Positions 37,581 to 39,678 of a stretch of 39,678 nucleotides of DNA are shown here, one piece after another. The DNA is from a virus: IMG/VR virus record IMGVR_UViG_3300034682_000226, positions 1-39,678 of that record; one strand, written 5' to 3'. Position numbers and translations under genes: made by a program. The number at the start of each line of letters is the position of its first letter. The first letter of the stretch is position 1. Below the pieces are notes generated by a model. That model saw only the letters and a program-made list of their open reading frames with translations, ran no database searches and was not told the DNA's origin.

Positions 37581-38107
37581 TGGCCAGCCGTGGTATCAAC
37601 AAAGTCATCCTGATCGGCAATCTCGGTCAGGATCCGGAAGTGCGCTACATGCCGAGCGGCGGCGCTGTCACCAATATCACCCTGGCCACCTCTGAAACGT
37701 GGCGTGACAAGCAGACGGGAGAGCAGAAGGAGCGCACCGAGTGGCACCGCGTAGTGTTCATGGGCAAGCTGGCCGAAGTGGCTGGCGAGTACCTGAAGAA
37801 GGGCTCTCAGGTCTATGTGGAAGGCAAGTTGCAGACCCGCAAATGGCAGGACCAGAGCGGCCAGGAGCGCTACACCACCGAGGTGCTGGTCGATAGCTTC
37901 ACCGGCGTGATGCAGATGCTGGGCGGCAGGCCACAGGGTACCGGTCAGCAGCAGGCACCAGCCTCGCAGCCACAGGGCGGATATGGACGACCACCCCAGC
38001 AGCCAGCCCAGTCAAACCAGAACTACAACGAGCCACCACCTCAGTTTGACGACGATATCCCGTTCTTTAGATTCGCAGGACACCCATCGCTGATGAACTG
38101 CATCTGA
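37580..38107 (+). CDS. ssb: Single-stranded DNA-binding protein
   Basis: The 175-residue protein has the OB fold with '[26 protein letters not shown]', '[32 protein letters not shown]' and '[10 protein letters not shown]' in order (cited in part), then a Gln/Pro/Gly-rich tail. The acidic tip 'FDDDIPF' that binds partner proteins is present but is followed by 13 more residues ([13 protein letters not shown]), unlike chromosomal SSB. It lies near the integrase end with early genes. Confidence 0.93.
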   Translation: MASRGINKVILIGNLGQDPEVRYMPSGGAVTNITLATSETWRDKQTGEQKERTEWHRVVFMGKLAEVAGEYLKKGSQVYVEGKLQTRKWQDQSGQERYTTEVLVDSFTGVMQMLGGRPQGTGQQQAPASQPQGGYGRPPQQPAQSNQNYNEPPPQFDDDIPFFRFAGHPSLMNCI

Positions 38108-38181
38108 GGCACGACAGAACAACCGGTGGCTCGCTGCGGCAGCCATTCTCGCCGTGAGGCGTAATGAAATAGGGGGCTCAA

Positions 38182-38406
38182 ATGCCGTTTCATATCCTGA
38201 CAGAACAGGAACTGGAAGAGCTTACTGGCTATGCAACACCATCAAAACAGAAAGAGGTATTGCAACGGAACGGGATTTATTTCGTTGAGGGAAAAGGCGG
38301 TAAAATCCGCACAACAAGCGAGAATATAAGGTGGCCGCTGCCAACATTGGCAGGGAGAGGTATGTCACCACGAGATGGTGATGGGTTTAACTTAGAGGCA
38401 ATCTAA
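38182..38406 (+). CDS. DUF4224 protein upstream of integrase
   Basis: The 74-residue product begins MPFHILTEQELEELTGYATP and has 'KQKEVLQRNGIYFVEGKGGKI', the DUF4224 pattern (L-T-x-x-E-L-x-x-L-T-G-Y ... K-Q-x-x-x-L-x-x-x-G-I). DUF4224 genes usually lie next to phage integrases and may act like excisionase. AGGGGGC lies before the ATG; the stop codon overlaps the integrase ATG by one base. Confidence 0.8.
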   Translation: MPFHILTEQELEELTGYATPSKQKEVLQRNGIYFVEGKGGKIRTTSENIRWPLPTLAGRGMSPRDGDGFNLEAI

Positions 38407-39410
38407 TGGGGAGACCCAGAAAGTCTGACACTTGGTTACCCCCAAGGGTTTATAGGGGCAAGTCAGCATTTGAATTTCATCCTCGTAGCGGTGGAGCCAT
38501 TCGCTTGGCTCCGCTTGCAGCAACGCAATCTGCCGTCTGGGCCGCATATGAACACATGATGGCCGAGCAGGATGGAGATACGATCAAACGCTTAGTTCAT
38601 GAATTCTTTGAATCGGCAGACTTCAATGACCTGAGCGCTACGACTCAGAAGGATTATAGAAAATACTCCATACCCGTTATCAAGGTATTTGGCGGTATGG
38701 ACCCGTCACGAGTCGAGTCACCACACATCCGAAAGTACATGGATAAACGAGGCCAAAACTCGAAGGTCCAAGCCAATAGAGAGAAGGCCTTTTTCTCCCG
38801 GGTTTTCCGGTGGGCATACGAACGGGGAAAGGTGAAAAGCAACCCTTGCCAAGGGGTTCGCCAGTTTAAAGAAAAGGCCAGGACAAGGTACATAACCGAC
38901 CTAGAATTTCAGGCTGTTATGGACGCTGCAAGGCCAGCTGTCAGAGTTGCCATGGAGCTGAGCTATCTGTGTGCCGCTCGGAAAGGTGACGTTCTCGCGA
39001 TGAGGTGGTCACAGGTCGGCGAAGAAGGCATAACCATCCAACAGAGCAAGACCTCAAAGATCCAGATCAAGGCATGGTCACCAAGATTGATCGCAGCAAT
39101 AGAACAGGCAAAACAACTTGCCGGATCGGTGGTACGTTCGTCCTATGTGATCTGTAAGCCAAATGGTACCCCATATACAGACAACGGTTTTAATGCTGCT
39201 TGGAGGGAGGCCGTGCTGACGGCAAGGGAACAAACTGGTTGGCCTATGGACTTCACCTTCCACGACATCAAGGCGAAGGCCATATCCGATGTAGAAGGTA
39301 GCAGTCGTGATAAGCAGCGGATCAGCGGACACAAAACGGAGGCGCAGGTTGCAGCTTACGACCGTTCAATCGAAGTTGTCCCTGCTGTTGATAGCGTGAA
39401 AAAACGCTGA
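38406..39410 (+). CDS. int: Tyrosine-recombinase integrase
   Basis: The 334-residue enzyme inserts and excises the prophage at the tRNA-Leu gene. It has an arm-binding N-terminus and a core-binding domain from about residue 60. The catalytic set is Arg192 (A-A-R-K-G-D), Lys215, His286 with Lys289 (F-H-D-I-K) in place of Arg, His309 (S-G-H-K) and Tyr318 (A-A-Y-D-R). Lys at the H-x-x-R position is tolerated in many phage integrases. The gene ends about 100 bp from the tRNA 3' end, typical for site-specific prophages. Confidence 0.95.
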   Translation: MGRPRKSDTWLPPRVYRGKSAFEFHPRSGGAIRLAPLAATQSAVWAAYEHMMAEQDGDTIKRLVHEFFESADFNDLSATTQKDYRKYSIPVIKVFGGMDPSRVESPHIRKYMDKRGQNSKVQANREKAFFSRVFRWAYERGKVKSNPCQGVRQFKEKARTRYITDLEFQAVMDAARPAVRVAMELSYLCAARKGDVLAMRWSQVGEEGITIQQSKTSKIQIKAWSPRLIAAIEQAKQLAGSVVRSSYVICKPNGTPYTDNGFNAAWREAVLTAREQTGWPMDFTFHDIKAKAISDVEGSSRDKQRISGHKTEAQVAAYDRSIEVVPAVDSVKKR

Positions 39411-39457
39411 AATATTAGGACAGAGTATTAGGAAGTTTTAGGAATGATGTAAAACAA

Positions 39458-39486
39458 AAAGGCCGCTATCACTAGCGGCCTTTGTA
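39458..39486. terminator. Terminator after integrase
   Basis: AAAGGCCGCT-ATCACT-AGCGGCCTTT is a 10-bp stem with six-base loop and T's on the plus side and A's on the other, working in both directions. It separates the integrase transcript from the host tRNA operon. Confidence 0.9.
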
Positions 39487-39511
39487 AATCATTGAATTAC
39501 TTCTAAATAAC

Positions 39512-39560
39512 TGGTGCCCGAGGCCGGAATCGAACCGGCACGCCTCGAAAAGCGAGGGAT
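39512..39560 (-). other. Candidate attachment site at the tRNA-Leu 3' end
   Basis: The 3' half of the tRNA gene (T-arm, acceptor and CCA) faces the integrase. Phage integrases commonly use the 3' part of tRNA genes as the crossover site, and the phage restores the sequence. The exact core cannot be set because the opposite prophage end is outside the window. Confidence 0.6.
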
Positions 39561-39598
39561 TTTAAATCCCTTGTGTCTACCGATTTCACCACTCGGGC
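39512..39598 (-). tRNA. leuZ: tRNA-Leu (anticodon TAA)
   Basis: The 87-nt gene has acceptor GCCCGAG/CTCGGGC, anticodon stem AGGGA/TCCCT with loop TTTAAAA (anticodon TAA), a long class II variable arm with CTCG/CGAG, T-arm GCCGG/CCGGC with loop TTCGATT, and encoded ACCA. It corresponds to leuZ of the glyW-cysT-leuZ operon. The name is by analogy with E. coli. It is host DNA and intact. Confidence 0.95.
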
Positions 39599-39639
39599 AC
39601 CGCAATCGGTATCAAGCTCGCGTGGCGGGCTTGTCAATA

Positions 39640-39678
39640 TGGAGGCACGTTCCGGAGTCGAACCGGACTAAACGGATT
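39640..39678 (-). tRNA. cysT: tRNA-Cys, 3' part (cut by window end)
   Basis: The visible part, from the anticodon stem's 3' arm through variable loop, T-arm GTCCGG-TTCGACT-CCGGAAC and acceptor end GTGCC + TCCA, matches bacterial tRNA-Cys closely. The anticodon is outside the window, so identity rests on this similarity and on its position before leuZ. Confidence 0.8.

Noticed and set aside
1-39678. Insertion sequences or transposons
   Set aside because: No transposase gene or terminal inverted repeats with target duplications were seen.

Overview
The window is the right-hand ~39 kb of a temperate, lambda-like tailed prophage with an HK97-type head. It sits against the 3' end of a chromosomal tRNA-Leu(UAA) gene, with the 3' part of a tRNA-Cys just beyond. 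The tRNA order matches the glyW-cysT-leuZ operon of gammaproteobacteria. Moderate-high GC, a host-like SOS box and the gene types suggest a gammaproteobacterial host, and I infer Aeromonas as the best guess. The tail genes run off the left edge, so the other attachment site is not visible.

Layout, left to right. (1) 1-11.7 kb, minus strand: late genes. Read in transcription order from the right they are holin, endolysin, Rz/Rz1 spanins, HNH nuclease, small and large terminase, portal, S49 protease, capsid, connectors, tail terminator, tail tube and the tail chaperone with its -1 frameshift. A lipoprotein 'moron' interrupts the connector genes. (2) 11.8-17.4 kb: accessory block with small minus-strand genes, a plus-strand LexA-controlled umuDC pair, a CaiF/GrlA-like gene, a small membrane-protein gene with its own terminator, and a 1 kb gap holding a folded leader-peptide element. 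(3) 17.5-27.7 kb, minus strand: early-right operon (cro-like, CII-like, O-like, P-like, many small genes, a truncated catalytically dead terminase paralogue, BRO antirepressor, exonuclease, DUF968, DUF1064, Q). (4) 27.8-29.9 kb: CI-type repressor and a convergent DUF4041/GIY-YIG membrane nuclease of the type linked to blocking phage DNA entry. (5) 30.0-31.4 kb: no convincing gene; the main novelty. (6) 31.4-39.4 kb, plus strand: early-left operon with small genes, a Dam fusion protein, a PAPS-reductase-like gene with an in-frame amber codon, an ANR-like regulator, SSB, DUF4224 and integrase.

The most interesting finding is region 5. A promoter with a CI-type operator placed exactly as at the cro promoter (same -10 hexamer, same 17-nt spacer, operator over the same positions) starts a ~1.3 kb transcript that appears to be one large structured RNA. 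It carries a complete tRNA-Pro(UGG) in its middle. On each side of the tRNA is a copy of one structural module: hairpin, one A, an invariant 8-bp helix, and a stacked helix whose sequence differs completely between copies while pairing is kept. This is covariation within one molecule. In both copies the 3' strand of the invariant helix can also pair with a downstream segment, suggesting a switch. A cluster of hairpins, four with GNRA loops, closes the region. In organisation it recalls the giant phage RNAs GOLLD and ROOL, but I could not match it to any named family. Its place at the start of the PL operon, where lambda has nutL and N, also allows an antitermination role.
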